Below are positions 8,495 through 18,300 of a DNA stretch of 37,713 nt, piece by piece (position 1 is the first letter of the stretch; each line of letters begins with the position of its first letter). A model generated the notes under the pieces. It saw only the letters and a program-made list of their open reading frames with translations. It did no database searches and was not told the DNA's origin. The translations under genes and the position numbers were made by a program. The stretch is taken from positions 1-37,713 of the forward strand of contig NZ_JAMJWE010000025.1 in NCBI RefSeq assembly GCF_023554105.1, in the 5' to 3' direction. The stretch comes from Brucella sp. 21LCYQ03 (GTDB lineage Bacteria; Pseudomonadota; Alphaproteobacteria; Rhizobiales; Rhizobiaceae).

Positions 8495-9889
8495 ATGACG
8501 ATCCCCCGCTTGCCGTTTTCTCTGTGTATTACGACCATCCTGTCGCTTGGATTTAGTTCTGCCGTTATGGCAGCACAAATCGATGTGGCCGCAGGAGAAA
8601 GTGTGCAAGCGGCCATTAACAAGGCCGAGCCGGGTGATGTCCTCCGGCTTGGCAAAGGCACCCACAAAGGTGCTGTCGTGATTAATCAGCATATCGAGCT
8701 GATCGGAGAACCGGGTGCTGTTATAGACGGACAAGGCACAGGGAATGCGATCCTTGTGAATGCACCGAATGTTATTGTGCGAGGCATTGAGGTGCGCGGT
8801 TCTGGCAACAACATGCCAGAGCTGAACTCCGGTATTTTCGTTGCCCGCACTGCAACGGGCGCACGTGTTGAAAACAATCGCCTGATCGACAATCTCTACG
8901 GCATATATCTGCATGGTGCCGCCGACTCCATTGCTCAGGATAATGAAGTCATCGGGCGGCGCGGTGTGCGCATGAGCCAGACAGGAAGTGGCATTTCCAT
9001 CTGGAATGCACCGGGCGCCAAGGTCATAGGCAACACAATCCGTTATGGCCGCGACGGTATTTACACCAATGCCAGCAAGAACAATGTTTTCCAGGGTAAC
9101 CTCATGGAAAACGTGCGCTTCGCCGTGCATTACATGTACACCGACCGCAGCGAAGTCATCGGCAATATCTCGCGCAACAATTCTGTTGGCTTTGCCATCA
9201 TGTACACCAATCGCCTGAAGGTGATGGACAATATTTCCGACGGCGATCGTGATCATGGTCTGCTGCTCAACTATGCCAATAGTTCGGTGGTTTCCGGCAA
9301 TCAGGTGATTGGACGAATGCAGCCTATCGACCGCTGGCTCGATGCCGGCGTGCAGAAAGCCGAACATGGCCTTCCTACCGAAGAACAGCAAGTGGCGCGA
9401 GCGGGCGAAACCACGCGCCTAGGGCCGGAAAAATGCGTGTTCATCTATAATGCCAACAAGAACAAATTCACCGACAACAGTTTCGAAAATTGCAGTATTG
9501 GCATTCACTTCACGGCCGGTTCTGAAGGCAATACCATGACGGGTAATGCCTTCATCAACAACCGCAATCAGGTGAAATATGTCGGCACACGCAATCTCGA
9601 CTGGTCACATGAAGGGCGTGGCAATTACTGGAGCGACAATCCCGCATTTGATCTCAATGGCGACGGCATTGCCGATAATCCTTATCGCCCGAATGATCTG
9701 ATCGACCAGGTATTATGGACCTCACCTCAGGCCAAGATTCTGATCAACAGCCCCGCCGTACAGACGATCCGATGGGCACAAACACAGTTTCCTGCACTCC
9801 TGCCGGGCGGTGTCGTGGATAACCATGCCCTTATGAAGCCCCCTCAATCCAAGCCAACGGCCCTGGCAGAAGGAAACAATGATGACTGA
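8495..9889 (+). CDS. nosD: NosD, periplasmic beta-helix protein for CuZ maturation
   Basis: NosD works with the NosFY ABC transporter to supply sulfur for the CuZ [4Cu:2S] cluster and to aid copper loading. The start chosen is ATG 8495, five bases after the nosZ stop. It gives a 464-residue protein with a clean Sec signal (SLCITTILSLGFSSAVMAA). The upstream open frame from 8408 overlaps nosZ and is not needed. The mature part shows the short repeats of a right-handed beta-helix (CASH/NosD), such as VENNRLIDNLYGIYLHG and VIGNTIRYGRDGIYTN, and a conserved NYWSDNPAFDLNGDGIAD segment near the C-terminus. It overlaps nosF by 11 bases. Confidence 0.95.
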   Translation: MTIPRLPFSLCITTILSLGFSSAVMAAQIDVAAGESVQAAINKAEPGDVLRLGKGTHKGAVVINQHIELIGEPGAVIDGQGTGNAILVNAPNVIVRGIEVRGSGNNMPELNSGIFVARTATGARVENNRLIDNLYGIYLHGAADSIAQDNEVIGRRGVRMSQTGSGISIWNAPGAKVIGNTIRYGRDGIYTNASKNNVFQGNLMENVRFAVHYMYTDRSEVIGNISRNNSVGFAIMYTNRLKVMDNISDGDRDHGLLLNYANSSVVSGNQVIGRMQPIDRWLDAGVQKAEHGLPTEEQQVARAGETTRLGPEKCVFIYNANKNKFTDNSFENCSIGIHFTAGSEGNTMTGNAFINNRNQVKYVGTRNLDWSHEGRGNYWSDNPAFDLNGDGIADNPYRPNDLIDQVLWTSPQAKILINSPAVQTIRWAQTQFPALLPGGVVDNHALMKPPQSKPTALAEGNNDD

Positions 9890-10814
9890 GACCGTCATTC
9901 TTGATCAGGTCACGAAAACCTATGGCAATTTCGACGCCATAAGTAATGCCAGCTTCCAGCTCAATGCAGGCGAGAATATCGCACTTGTCGGCCATAACGG
10001 TGCTGGCAAAACCACAATGATCAAGCTTATGCTTGGCCTTATTCGCCCGACAAAAGGCAGTATCCGGGTTTTAGGTGACGATCCCGCAGCCGGAGCTTTT
10101 GCCGCCCGCCTGAAGCTCGGCTATCTCCCCGAACATGTCTCCTTCAATATGGCGCTGACGGGCACAGAGACACTCAAATTTTATGCGCGGCTTAAAAATG
10201 TATCAGGAAGCCAGATTGCCGGACTGCTTGATCGCGTAGGTCTCGCGGACGCAGCCAAACGACGGGTCGGGACGTATTCCAAGGGAATGCGTCAACGATT
10301 GGGACTGGCTCAGGCGCTTTTAGGTCAACCATCGGTGCTGCTGCTCGATGAACCAACAACCGGACTAGACCCCGCGTTGCGCCAGAGCTTTTATGACATT
10401 CTCGAACATTTGCGGCAGGAAGGCACAACGATCCTGATGTCATCGCATGCGCTCACGGAACTCGAAAGCAAAGTCGGGCGTGTGATCATTGCCAATAAGG
10501 GAAATATCATCGCCGACGGATCGATCGAAGCATTGCGCCGAATCTCGCAGCTGCCTCTGCGTATCCGGGTGCAGGCAGAGAATATACTGCAGCTTCCCAG
10601 CACATGCAGACAAACTGAAATCAAGTGGCATCAACTGAATACAGGGCTTTTTGAAACCGAAGCGCCTGCAGAAGGCAAGATGGAGCTTGTCCGACATATT
10701 ATCGCAAACAATAACGATCTGACGGAACTCGATGTGATCCCGCCCACACTTGATGAGCTTTATGCGCATTTTCTGAATGCAGGAGCCGCGTCGGCAAAGG
10801 AGGCGGCAGAATGA
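9879..10814 (+). CDS. nosF: NosF, ABC transporter ATPase
   Basis: This is the cytoplasmic nucleotide-binding subunit of the NosDFY complex. The 311 residues include Walker A (GHNGAGKTT), the signature YSKGMRQRLGLAQA, Walker B LLLDEPTTGLD, and the switch histidine in MSSHALTE. The C-terminal third is the usual variable extension. Two adjacent ATG codons (9879 and 9882) both lie behind AAGG, so the start could shift by one codon. The 5' end overlaps nosD and the 3' end overlaps nosY by an ATGA junction, pointing to coupled translation. Confidence 0.95.
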   Translation: MMTETVILDQVTKTYGNFDAISNASFQLNAGENIALVGHNGAGKTTMIKLMLGLIRPTKGSIRVLGDDPAAGAFAARLKLGYLPEHVSFNMALTGTETLKFYARLKNVSGSQIAGLLDRVGLADAAKRRVGTYSKGMRQRLGLAQALLGQPSVLLLDEPTTGLDPALRQSFYDILEHLRQEGTTILMSSHALTELESKVGRVIIANKGNIIADGSIEALRRISQLPLRIRVQAENILQLPSTCRQTEIKWHQLNTGLFETEAPAEGKMELVRHIIANNNDLTELDVIPPTLDELYAHFLNAGAASAKEAAE

Positions 10815-11641
10815 ACAACATCGCGATCATCGCGTTCAAGGAAATACAGGAAGGGCTGCGCAATCGCTGGGTGCTGGCCACCACGCTTCTTTTGGCAGCT
10901 TTGGCACTCAGCATGACGTTCCTCGGCAGCGCACCAACAGGAAGCTCCGTCGGTGCGAGCCAGATGGATGTGGTAATTGTCAGCCTGTCCAGCCTGACGA
11001 TCTTTCTCATTCCGCTTATTGCACTGCTCATTTCACATGACGCCATTGTCGGTGAAATGGAGCGCGGAACAATGCTGCTTTTGCTAAGCTATCCTTTAAG
11101 TCGTGCACAGGTCGTTTTGGGCAAATTTTTTGGGCAGCTTGCCATTCTCGCCTTCGCGACTTTCTTTGGTTATGGCATTGCTGCACTTGCTTTGTTGGCC
11201 AGCGGATCGGTAGCCAACGCCGAAAGCTGGGTAGCTTTTGCAACCCTCATCGGATCATCAATACTGCTCGGTGCCGTTTTCATCGCTATTGGTTTTCTGG
11301 CAAGTACACTTGTACGCGAGCGCAGCACCGCAGCCGGTATTGCCATTGGCGTCTGGCTTTTCTTTGTTCTGATCTATGATGCTGCTTTGCTCGCACTTCT
11401 GGTTTTTGATCAGGGAAGAATGATCGGAACAGGCATCCTCAACACGCTTCTCGTCATTAATCCGGCTGACTCGTATCGCCTGCTGAATTTTGGTTCAGGT
11501 CAGGCCGGGTCACTAACCGGCATGGGTGGCGTTGCTGGCAATGCAACGCTTGGACCACTCATCATGACGCTGACACTCGGTCTGTGGGTCTTGCTGCCAC
11601 TCGTATTTTCAATGCTGATTTTCTCAAGGAAAGAGCTATGA
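10811..11641 (+). CDS. nosY: NosY, ABC transporter membrane subunit
   Basis: This is an ABC-2 type permease of 276 residues and the partner of NosF. An N-terminal amphipathic stretch (IIAFKEIQEGLRNRWVL) leads into about six hydrophobic helices, for example VVIVSLSSLTIFLIPLIALL and ILLGAVFIAIGFLAS. The motif GEMERGTMLLLLSYPLSR after helix 2 is typical of NosY. It begins and ends in ATGA overlaps with nosF and nosL. Confidence 0.94.
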   Translation: MNNIAIIAFKEIQEGLRNRWVLATTLLLAALALSMTFLGSAPTGSSVGASQMDVVIVSLSSLTIFLIPLIALLISHDAIVGEMERGTMLLLLSYPLSRAQVVLGKFFGQLAILAFATFFGYGIAALALLASGSVANAESWVAFATLIGSSILLGAVFIAIGFLASTLVRERSTAAGIAIGVWLFFVLIYDAALLALLVFDQGRMIGTGILNTLLVINPADSYRLLNFGSGQAGSLTGMGGVAGNATLGPLIMTLTLGLWVLLPLVFSMLIFSRKEL

Positions 11642-12174
11642 AAAAATCCCTGCTTCTAATCCCCGCCGCCTTTTTCATGCTCCTTGCCGGCTGCTCGCAA
11701 GAGGAAACGACGCAGATCATTCCTCCTTTTGCCCTCACAGATCAAGCAATGGGCCGCTATTGCGGCATGAACGTGCTTGAGCATCCCGGACCAAAGGGGC
11801 AAATCATTCTTTCACCCGCCAACGAGCCGGTCTGGTTTTCGTCCGCGCGTGACACAATCGCCTTCACCATGCTGCCGGAAGAACCTAAAAGCATCGGCGC
11901 GATTTACGTGTCGGACATGGCCAAAGCTCCAAACTGGGAAGAACCCGGCGCGGAAAACTGGGTAAATGCGCGTGACGCTTTTTATGTCATTGAAAGTAAA
12001 GCCGTGGGTGGCATGGGCGCACAGGAAGCTGTGCCATTCTCCGTGCGCGATGCAGCAGATCGTTTCGTTAGCGAAAATGGTGGCCGAATTGTTGGCTTCG
12101 ACGAGATACCAAAACTTTACGTGCTGGGCGATCAGGATGCTGATCTGACAGGAGACGTCAGTCATGCACATTAA
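11638..12174 (+). CDS. nosL: NosL, outer-membrane copper chaperone lipoprotein
   Basis: NosL delivers Cu(I) for NosZ assembly. The start is ATG 11638, overlapping the nosY stop. The result is a 178-residue lipoprotein precursor with KK followed by a hydrophobic core and the lipobox LAGC. The frame is open upstream to 11584, but that would bury the signal. A CGMNVLEHPGPKGQI segment after the anchor matches the region of NosL that binds copper through Met and His. SDMAKAPNWEEPG is also typical of the family. The gene overlaps nosX by 11 bases. Confidence 0.93.
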   Translation: MKKSLLLIPAAFFMLLAGCSQEETTQIIPPFALTDQAMGRYCGMNVLEHPGPKGQIILSPANEPVWFSSARDTIAFTMLPEEPKSIGAIYVSDMAKAPNWEEPGAENWVNARDAFYVIESKAVGGMGAQEAVPFSVRDAADRFVSENGGRIVGFDEIPKLYVLGDQDADLTGDVSHAH

Positions 12175-13132
12175 CCGTCGTTGGATGCTCAGTCGCGGTG
12201 CGGCAACGATAGCAGCCACGACACTCCCCATAACAGCGTTTGCTTCGGTCCACGATGAGCCAATTATCTGGAAAGGGCAGGCGCTTGGTGCGCCTGCCCA
12301 GATTATCCTTTATCACGATGACAGGATTTTAGCGGACCGACTTTTGCGCGAGAGTTTGCGGGAAGCCCAACGGCTTGAAAATATATTCAGCCTTTACCGC
12401 GATGGTTCGGAACTCTCACGACTAAACCGCAATGGCGCGCTTGCACTACCATCGCCAGAGTTCATCGAACTACTCAAAATATCTCAGCAATGTTGGACGC
12501 TAAGCAATGGCATGTTTGATCCGACCATCCAGCCACTTTGGGAATGCCTTTACAAGCATTTTTCACAGCTTAGTCCTGATCCGGGCGGACCAGCGCGTGC
12601 TGACTGGGAAAAGGCTCTGCAAAAAATTGGATTTCAACATCTCCGCTTCAATCCGACCCGAATTGCCTTTGGTCAATCAGGTATGGCGCTATCCCTGAAC
12701 GGTATTGCTCAGGGCTTTGTAACTGACAAAGTGGTAGCTATTCTCAGAAATGGCGGCATCAACCACGCGCTTGTCGATATGGGTGAGTACCGTGCAATTG
12801 GTACAAAGCCAGATGGATCACCGTGGAAAGTTGGCCTTGCAGAATTAGAGACGGATCGAGAGCAGATTGAGCACATTAATATCAACGATCAGGCTCTTGC
12901 CACTTCCAGTTTCTCCGGCTTTCGATTTGAAAAAACGGGGCATTTCAATCATTTGCTTAATCCAAAAACCGGATATTCGGCTCAACTCTACAGCCGCGTT
13001 ACGGTTGTTGCACCCACAGCTGCGGAGGCGGATGCATGGGCGACCGCATTTAATCTGATGGAACAACCAGAAATAGAAACCATTCAGCGCAACTTACCCG
13101 GCGTCTTAGTCAACGTGAAGAATAAGCACTAG
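12164..13132 (+). CDS. nosX: NosX, ApbE-type periplasmic FMN transferase
   Basis: NosX attaches FMN from FAD to the threonine of the NosR SGATVT motif. The 322-residue protein has a twin-arginine-like signal (INRRWMLSRGAATIAA). Its ApbE fold has the motifs LSLNGIAQGFVTDKV, ALVDMGEYRAIG and, near the end, LNPKTGYSAQLYSRVTVVAPTAAEADAWATA. The DMGEYRAIG segment stands where many ApbE proteins read (D/N)xGGxxxxxG, a form seen in NosX. It is the last gene of the operon; pbpC is convergent 27 bases away. No strong terminator is visible in that gap. Confidence 0.93.
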   Translation: MHINRRWMLSRGAATIAATTLPITAFASVHDEPIIWKGQALGAPAQIILYHDDRILADRLLRESLREAQRLENIFSLYRDGSELSRLNRNGALALPSPEFIELLKISQQCWTLSNGMFDPTIQPLWECLYKHFSQLSPDPGGPARADWEKALQKIGFQHLRFNPTRIAFGQSGMALSLNGIAQGFVTDKVVAILRNGGINHALVDMGEYRAIGTKPDGSPWKVGLAELETDREQIEHININDQALATSSFSGFRFEKTGHFNHLLNPKTGYSAQLYSRVTVVAPTAAEADAWATAFNLMEQPEIETIQRNLPGVLVNVKNKH

Positions 13133-13159
13133 CCATCGTTGTTTCTGGGCCGCAATCAT

Positions 13160-15259
13160 TCATTCGATAAACACTTTGACACTGGCAGCGCGTCCGCCTG
13201 CATCAACAACGGTCAGTGTGGAATAGCCGGTGCCATCCGGCAGCCATGTGGCCGTGCGGCGGCGGTTGGGTTCGGCAATGGGTTTGCCATTGGCAAGCCA
13301 GCGAAACGGTGCGCGTCCGCCCTGTAATTTCAGCACCAGCGGCGAGGCATTATCGGTCAGGGCTTTCAATTCGACATGCGCGCCGTCGGGCGGAAACACG
13401 ATGCGCGGTGCAGGCTCGATCGTGGCTTTGAGAACCGGCAGAGGATCGCTCGCAGACGAAAAACGTATCTGCGTCACAGGAAGATCAGCGCGCGCCGTGC
13501 GAAATGCGCCAGCAGGCGCACGCGGTAACGGCACTGACGCGATGCCCGAACGTACAAAGGCTTCAAACAGGATGGGCGCTGCCGAAACATAGCCGGCAAG
13601 GCCCGGCACCGAGCCGCCATCGGCACGCCCGACCCAGACACCCAGCACATAACGCCCGTCATAACCGACCGACCAAGCATCGCGATAGCCATAGGACGTG
13701 CCGGTTTTATAAGCGAGACCGAGGCGTTTAGCACCCTGCGGCGGCACGACACCGGCCAGAATATCGCCAATCTGCCATGTGGCCTGTTCGCTGAGAATTG
13801 CGGCTGACGGCTGCACCGGCTCGGTGCCTTCGGTGCCGTCACGCAGCGCTGCCCCTCGCCCACCATTAGCAAGGCCAGTATAAAGCTGCACCAGATCGCG
13901 CAGGCTGATGCCCGCGCCACCAAGGCCGATAGCCAGTCCCGGCGCTTCACCTTTCGGCAATTGCAGATTAACCGCCGCCTGTCGAATACGCGTGGTGAGC
14001 CGCGCAGGGCCAATTGCATCAAGCAGGCTGATGGTCGGCACATTCAGCGACATTTGCAGCGCCTGACGGATGCTGACATCGCCCTGATAGCTCATATCGA
14101 AATTGCGCGGACGATAGCCTGCAAAATCCTGCGGTCGGTCCTCGATGATGGTTTCCTGCGCAATAAGTCCCTGCTCGAAGGCCAGCCCATAGATGAAAGG
14201 CTTGAGCGTGGAACCGGGCGAGCGCACGGCGCGGGTCATATCGATCCAGCCCTGCCGCTTGCCATCGAAGTAATCAGCGGAGCCAACCTCACCCAGAATA
14301 TTGCCGTTGCGACTGTCGGCCAGCACCATGGCGACCGATACTTTTGGCCCAAGCTTGGCAGCAGCTTCGCGTGCCACAACTTCAAGCCCAGCCTGCACCG
14401 ACTTTTTAAGCGTCAGCTGATGCCGGGCCTCGGTCGGTGCCTGCTTCAAAGCGAGATCGGCAAAGTGAGCGGCCAATGAAGGCAAGGGATGACGCGTCGC
14501 GGATATGCGCTCACGCGATGCACGCTCGGTTTCTTCGCTCGTGAAAACATCAGACGAAACCATACGTTTTAGAACGCGATCCCGCGCGGCAACCGCGTTT
14601 TCCATCGCGCGATCCGGGCGGCGGCGCTCCGGCAATTGCGGCAAAGCCACGAGAAGCGCTGCTTCAGACGTGGTAAGGCGCAGCGGCTCTTTGCCAAAAT
14701 AGGCTAACGATGCCGACCTCACACCTTCCAGATTGCCACCATAGGGCGCGAGTGTGAGATAACGTTCGAGAATCTCAGACTTGCTCAGCCGTCGCTCAAT
14801 TTGAACTGCACGCGCCAGCTGCCGGAACTTGGAACCAAAGCTGCGGCTTTCGCGCGGCTCTATCAGGCGGGCAAGCTGCATCGACAATGTGGAGCCGCCG
14901 GACACGATGCGGCCACTACCTGCAAGCTGATAGGCGGCGCGCAATAGCGCCCAGCCATCAATGCCGCCATGATCATAGAACCGCTTGTCCTCATAGGCGA
15001 TCAGCATTTTTACGAATTTTGGATCAACATCTTCAATTCGTGTGTTCAAACGCCAATAGCCGTCCGGCGTTGCATAGGCACGCAGCAAAGCGCCGTCGCG
15101 ATCCATAACTTCGGTGGAAATGGTCAGCCGTTCCGGCAAAGGCGGAGGATAGGCGCGGTCGAGCCAGTCAAGCCCGACCACGGTTCCGAGTGCAGCGATG
15201 CCGAGAAACGCGGCACCGCCAATCGCTATTTTCCAACGCCTTTTCATTTGTTTGGCCAT
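13160..15259 (-). CDS. pbpC: Penicillin-binding protein 1C (glycosyltransferase/transpeptidase)
   Basis: This class A PBP of 699 residues builds peptidoglycan in the periplasm. It has one N-terminal membrane anchor (IAIGGAAFLGIAALGTVV). A GT51 domain follows with the catalytic Glu in EDKRFYDHGGIDGWA and the GGSTLSMQLARL motif. The transpeptidase domain contains SPGSTLKP (SxxK), SLNVP (SxN) and YKTGTS (KTG), all intact. A C-terminal BiPBP_C domain completes the PbpC subtype. It lies downstream of the alpha-2-macroglobulin gene on the same strand, the classic pairing in which PbpC repairs wall breaches and A2M traps incoming proteases. Its ATG and a GGA resembling a ribosome binding site both belong to the palindromic repeat at 15257-15298. 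A second ATG four codons on (MKRRW) is possible. Confidence 0.95.
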   Translation of the reverse strand: MAKQMKRRWKIAIGGAAFLGIAALGTVVGLDWLDRAYPPPLPERLTISTEVMDRDGALLRAYATPDGYWRLNTRIEDVDPKFVKMLIAYEDKRFYDHGGIDGWALLRAAYQLAGSGRIVSGGSTLSMQLARLIEPRESRSFGSKFRQLARAVQIERRLSKSEILERYLTLAPYGGNLEGVRSASLAYFGKEPLRLTTSEAALLVALPQLPERRRPDRAMENAVAARDRVLKRMVSSDVFTSEETERASRERISATRHPLPSLAAHFADLALKQAPTEARHQLTLKKSVQAGLEVVAREAAAKLGPKVSVAMVLADSRNGNILGEVGSADYFDGKRQGWIDMTRAVRSPGSTLKPFIYGLAFEQGLIAQETIIEDRPQDFAGYRPRNFDMSYQGDVSIRQALQMSLNVPTISLLDAIGPARLTTRIRQAAVNLQLPKGEAPGLAIGLGGAGISLRDLVQLYTGLANGGRGAALRDGTEGTEPVQPSAAILSEQATWQIGDILAGVVPPQGAKRLGLAYKTGTSYGYRDAWSVGYDGRYVLGVWVGRADGGSVPGLAGYVSAAPILFEAFVRSGIASVPLPRAPAGAFRTARADLPVTQIRFSSASDPLPVLKATIEPAPRIVFPPDGAHVELKALTDNASPLVLKLQGGRAPFRWLANGKPIAEPNRRRTATWLPDGTGYSTLTVVDAGGRAASVKVFIE

Positions 15260-15298
15260 GATCTTGTCCGAAAACCGGTTCCCACTTTCGGGATCATG
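15257..15298. repeat. Palindromic repeat forming the A2M-pbpC junction
   Basis: Outer arms CATGATC (15257-15263) and GATCATG (15292-15298) enclose inner arms CCGAAA and TTTCGG around a GC-rich loop. This is a nested hairpin of a type dispersed in Brucella, Ochrobactrum and rhizobia. It fills essentially all of the gap between the A2M stop (15301-15303) and the pbpC start (15257-15259), and its last CAT is the pbpC start codon. A degenerate relative is at 1943-1988. Confidence 0.75.
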
Positions 15299-15300
15299 GC

Positions 15301-18300
15301 TTACGGGGCAGCCACCTCCATCATGCTTGTCGCCGTGCGCGCTGCAAATTGCGGACGATACATGTCCTCAACCGTTGCTGCCGGATGGGTGTAAAGACCC
15401 GGCGTCACCGCACGCACCACATAAGCAAGCGTGATCGGCTGCTTCTCGCCTGCTGAGCGGTCGAAAGCGGCCACAAAACGATCATTGCGGAATTCAAGGT
15501 GTGCGGCCTGTGTGCTGGTCAGCCATGGGAAATTGCCAAGATCGGCACTGGAAACAAGGCCCGGATTGTCGATCTCGAAACCGGCTGGCAAGAGATCAGT
15601 CACCAGCAGACGCGACTGCCATTGCTGCAAATCATCGATTTTCAGAACAACCACATAGCGCTCATTCTGATTGACCCCGGTGACATTGGCCGGTTCGCCA
15701 TCCAGCGTATAATAGGTGCGCTCGATTGCGAAGCCTTCGCCACCCGCAGGCAGCGATTGCGCAGGCGGTGCAACCGCTGTCACCACGGCATCAACCGAAC
15801 CCTGACCCTTGTTGGTGACGACCAGCGTCTGTGCTTCAAGGGTTGCACCGTTGAGACGTTCAGAGAACGCGCCTTGATGCGCTGTGCCATTGATGTCGAG
15901 GCTGATTGCGCCATTGTCATCCTGAAGCCCGCGTGCTGCAAGCAGCATCCATGCCTGATCCTGCGTGCTGAGATAACGTGCCTTTTCGCGCTGGAACTCG
16001 ACCAGCGTAATCAGCGATGGCAGCACTTTCGGCGCAGGCTTGGTCTCCGACGCAAGAGCCAGCATTGCCGCGCCATCACGCAGCGGCGAACCGTAATCGG
16101 AGCGATTATAGTCATAGCTGGACTGGCTGGTTGCAAGCTGGAGCGACGCATTGAACACGCGTTCAGAGCGCGGCTGATCACCATAAAGAGCAAGTGCTGC
16201 ACCAAGCTGGGCAACGGCCATCGGGCTTGCAAAGTTTTCAAGCTGGGTATCGGCAAAGTAACGCAGATCGCCAACTGAAGCCTTCTTGTTGCGTGCCAGA
16301 ACATAGAGCGCATAGGCAATGTCGTTGCCACGTTCCTTGACGTCGGTGGTATAACCGAGCGCATTTTGCAGATTAGAAAGTGCAGACAGCATCGCTTGCT
16401 GCGGCACGTCATAGCCCTTTTCGCGGGCACGCGTCAGGAAGTCGGTCACATAGGCGTCCATCCAGAGATCACCCGATCCCGGCGACCAGAGGCCAAACGA
16501 ACCGCTCGAAGACTGGTTGTTGAGCACGCGGAAGATGGAATCCTGTACGCGCTTTTTAAGTTCTTCCTGACTTTCCAGACCCGCTGCCGCTTCCGTACCT
16601 GCAGCCATTTCGCTCAAATAAAGCAGCGGTAAGGCGCGGCTGGTGGTCTGCTCGGTGCAGCCATACGGATAACGGTCGAGTGCCATCAGAAGCGCTGGCA
16701 CATCAAATGCCGCACTGCGCGTCACACCAACGCTGACAAAAGCGCCATCAAGCAGGCTTTCAGACAGAAGGCCGCCATCGACTCTCACACTTCCGCCATT
16801 GGCCGCAAGATTGACGACATGACGGCTCGTGACCGGCAGATCGACCGGACGCACGGGCAAGGCCAATGCCTGTTCAACATTGAGACCAGCATCGTTGGAA
16901 AGCCGGATCGTCACACCACCAGCACCCGTGGCCACCGCATTGAGCGGTACGGTGATCGACTGCCGCTTGCCACCGGTAAGCGCAATGCTTTCAGGGTAGG
17001 AGCCAACCTCAACACCGAGATTATCAGTGGTCTCAAGGCTCACACGATAATCGCCGTCCGGTGCATCCGTATTGGCAATATCGAAGCGGATATTGGCCTG
17101 ATCGCCAGGGGCCATGAAGCGTGGCAGACCAGCGGTGATCACCACAGGATCACGGATGATGACATCGGTCACCGCATGGCCAACAGCCTTCTTGGTCCAT
17201 GCCACCGCCATGACGCGCGCGGTGCCGTTGAACTGCGGTATGTCGAAAGTGATTGTTGCCTTGCCGTCGCTGTCGAGTTCAACCGGACCGGAGAACAGTG
17301 CAACCAACTTTTCGGTGGGCGGACTGCCTTCCGCTGCCATATTGCCACCATCGCCACCTGTGCGCAGCTTGCCGGTAACACCCAGCGAACCGTCAATCAG
17401 GCGACCATACATATCGCGCATTTCAAGGCCCAGCTGACGCTGGCCGAAGAACCAGTTTTCAGGGTTCGGCGGCTGATAGCGTGTCAGATTAAGAATGCCG
17501 ACATCGACTGCCGCGACCATGACATAGGCCTGTTCGCCACCCGCATTTTCAACCGAAACCGGGATGGAAAATGTGGAACGCGGTGTGATCTTTTCAGGCG
17601 GGGTCAGCTTGACTGCAAGCTGCTTGTCGGCAGGATCGACCTTCAGCCATTTAAGACCAATCGCACGCCCAGGCATACGGCTTTCAATAGCCTCACCCGG
17701 ACGGAACAGCGTTGCTGTTACATAGACGCCCGCACCCCAATCCTCACCCACCGGAATATCGATGGTCGTGCCACCTTCCGGCACGCTTGCGGTGATTGTC
17801 TTAAGCAGCTTCTCCGCACCAATGGTAATGAGCAACTCACCCGCAAAACGCGGGGAGATTTTCAGTTCTGCCGTGTCACCTGCCGCATAATGTTCCTTGT
17901 CGAGCGCGATTTCGAGCCCGTCCGGCGTTTCGGTCGAGGTTGAACTGACAAACCAGCCTGCATCGAATTCATAGCTTGTGGCCGGGCCCGAAGCATCAGC
18001 TGTTTCGATTTCCAGACGGTAACGACCCCAATCAACCGGCAGACTGATGTCAGCCTCGCTACCGGTTGTAAGGTCAATCTTGCCGTTGGCAATCGCCTTG
18101 GTGAAAGTCACTGGTTCGTAGTTCCAGCTGTTGCCACTGCGATACCACTGATAATTACGCTCGATCTTGACCAGCGACCATTGTGCGCCATCAAGCGCCT
18201 TGCGATCACCCTTGCTGTCAGAGGCGATCAGGCTAAACTTTGCAGTGCCACCCTGCGGAACTTCATCGCCAGCAAAATCCGGGCGAATGCCGATGAGATC

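Noticed and set aside
8486..9391. A 301-codon open frame on the minus strand
   Set aside because: It lies antisense to nosD and has no recognisable motif or ribosome binding site; nosD is certain.
16819..17943. A 374-codon open frame on the plus strand
   Set aside because: It lies fully antisense to the A2M gene, whose domains and thioester motif are clear. It shows no family pattern and is a frame shadow of GC-rich coding DNA.
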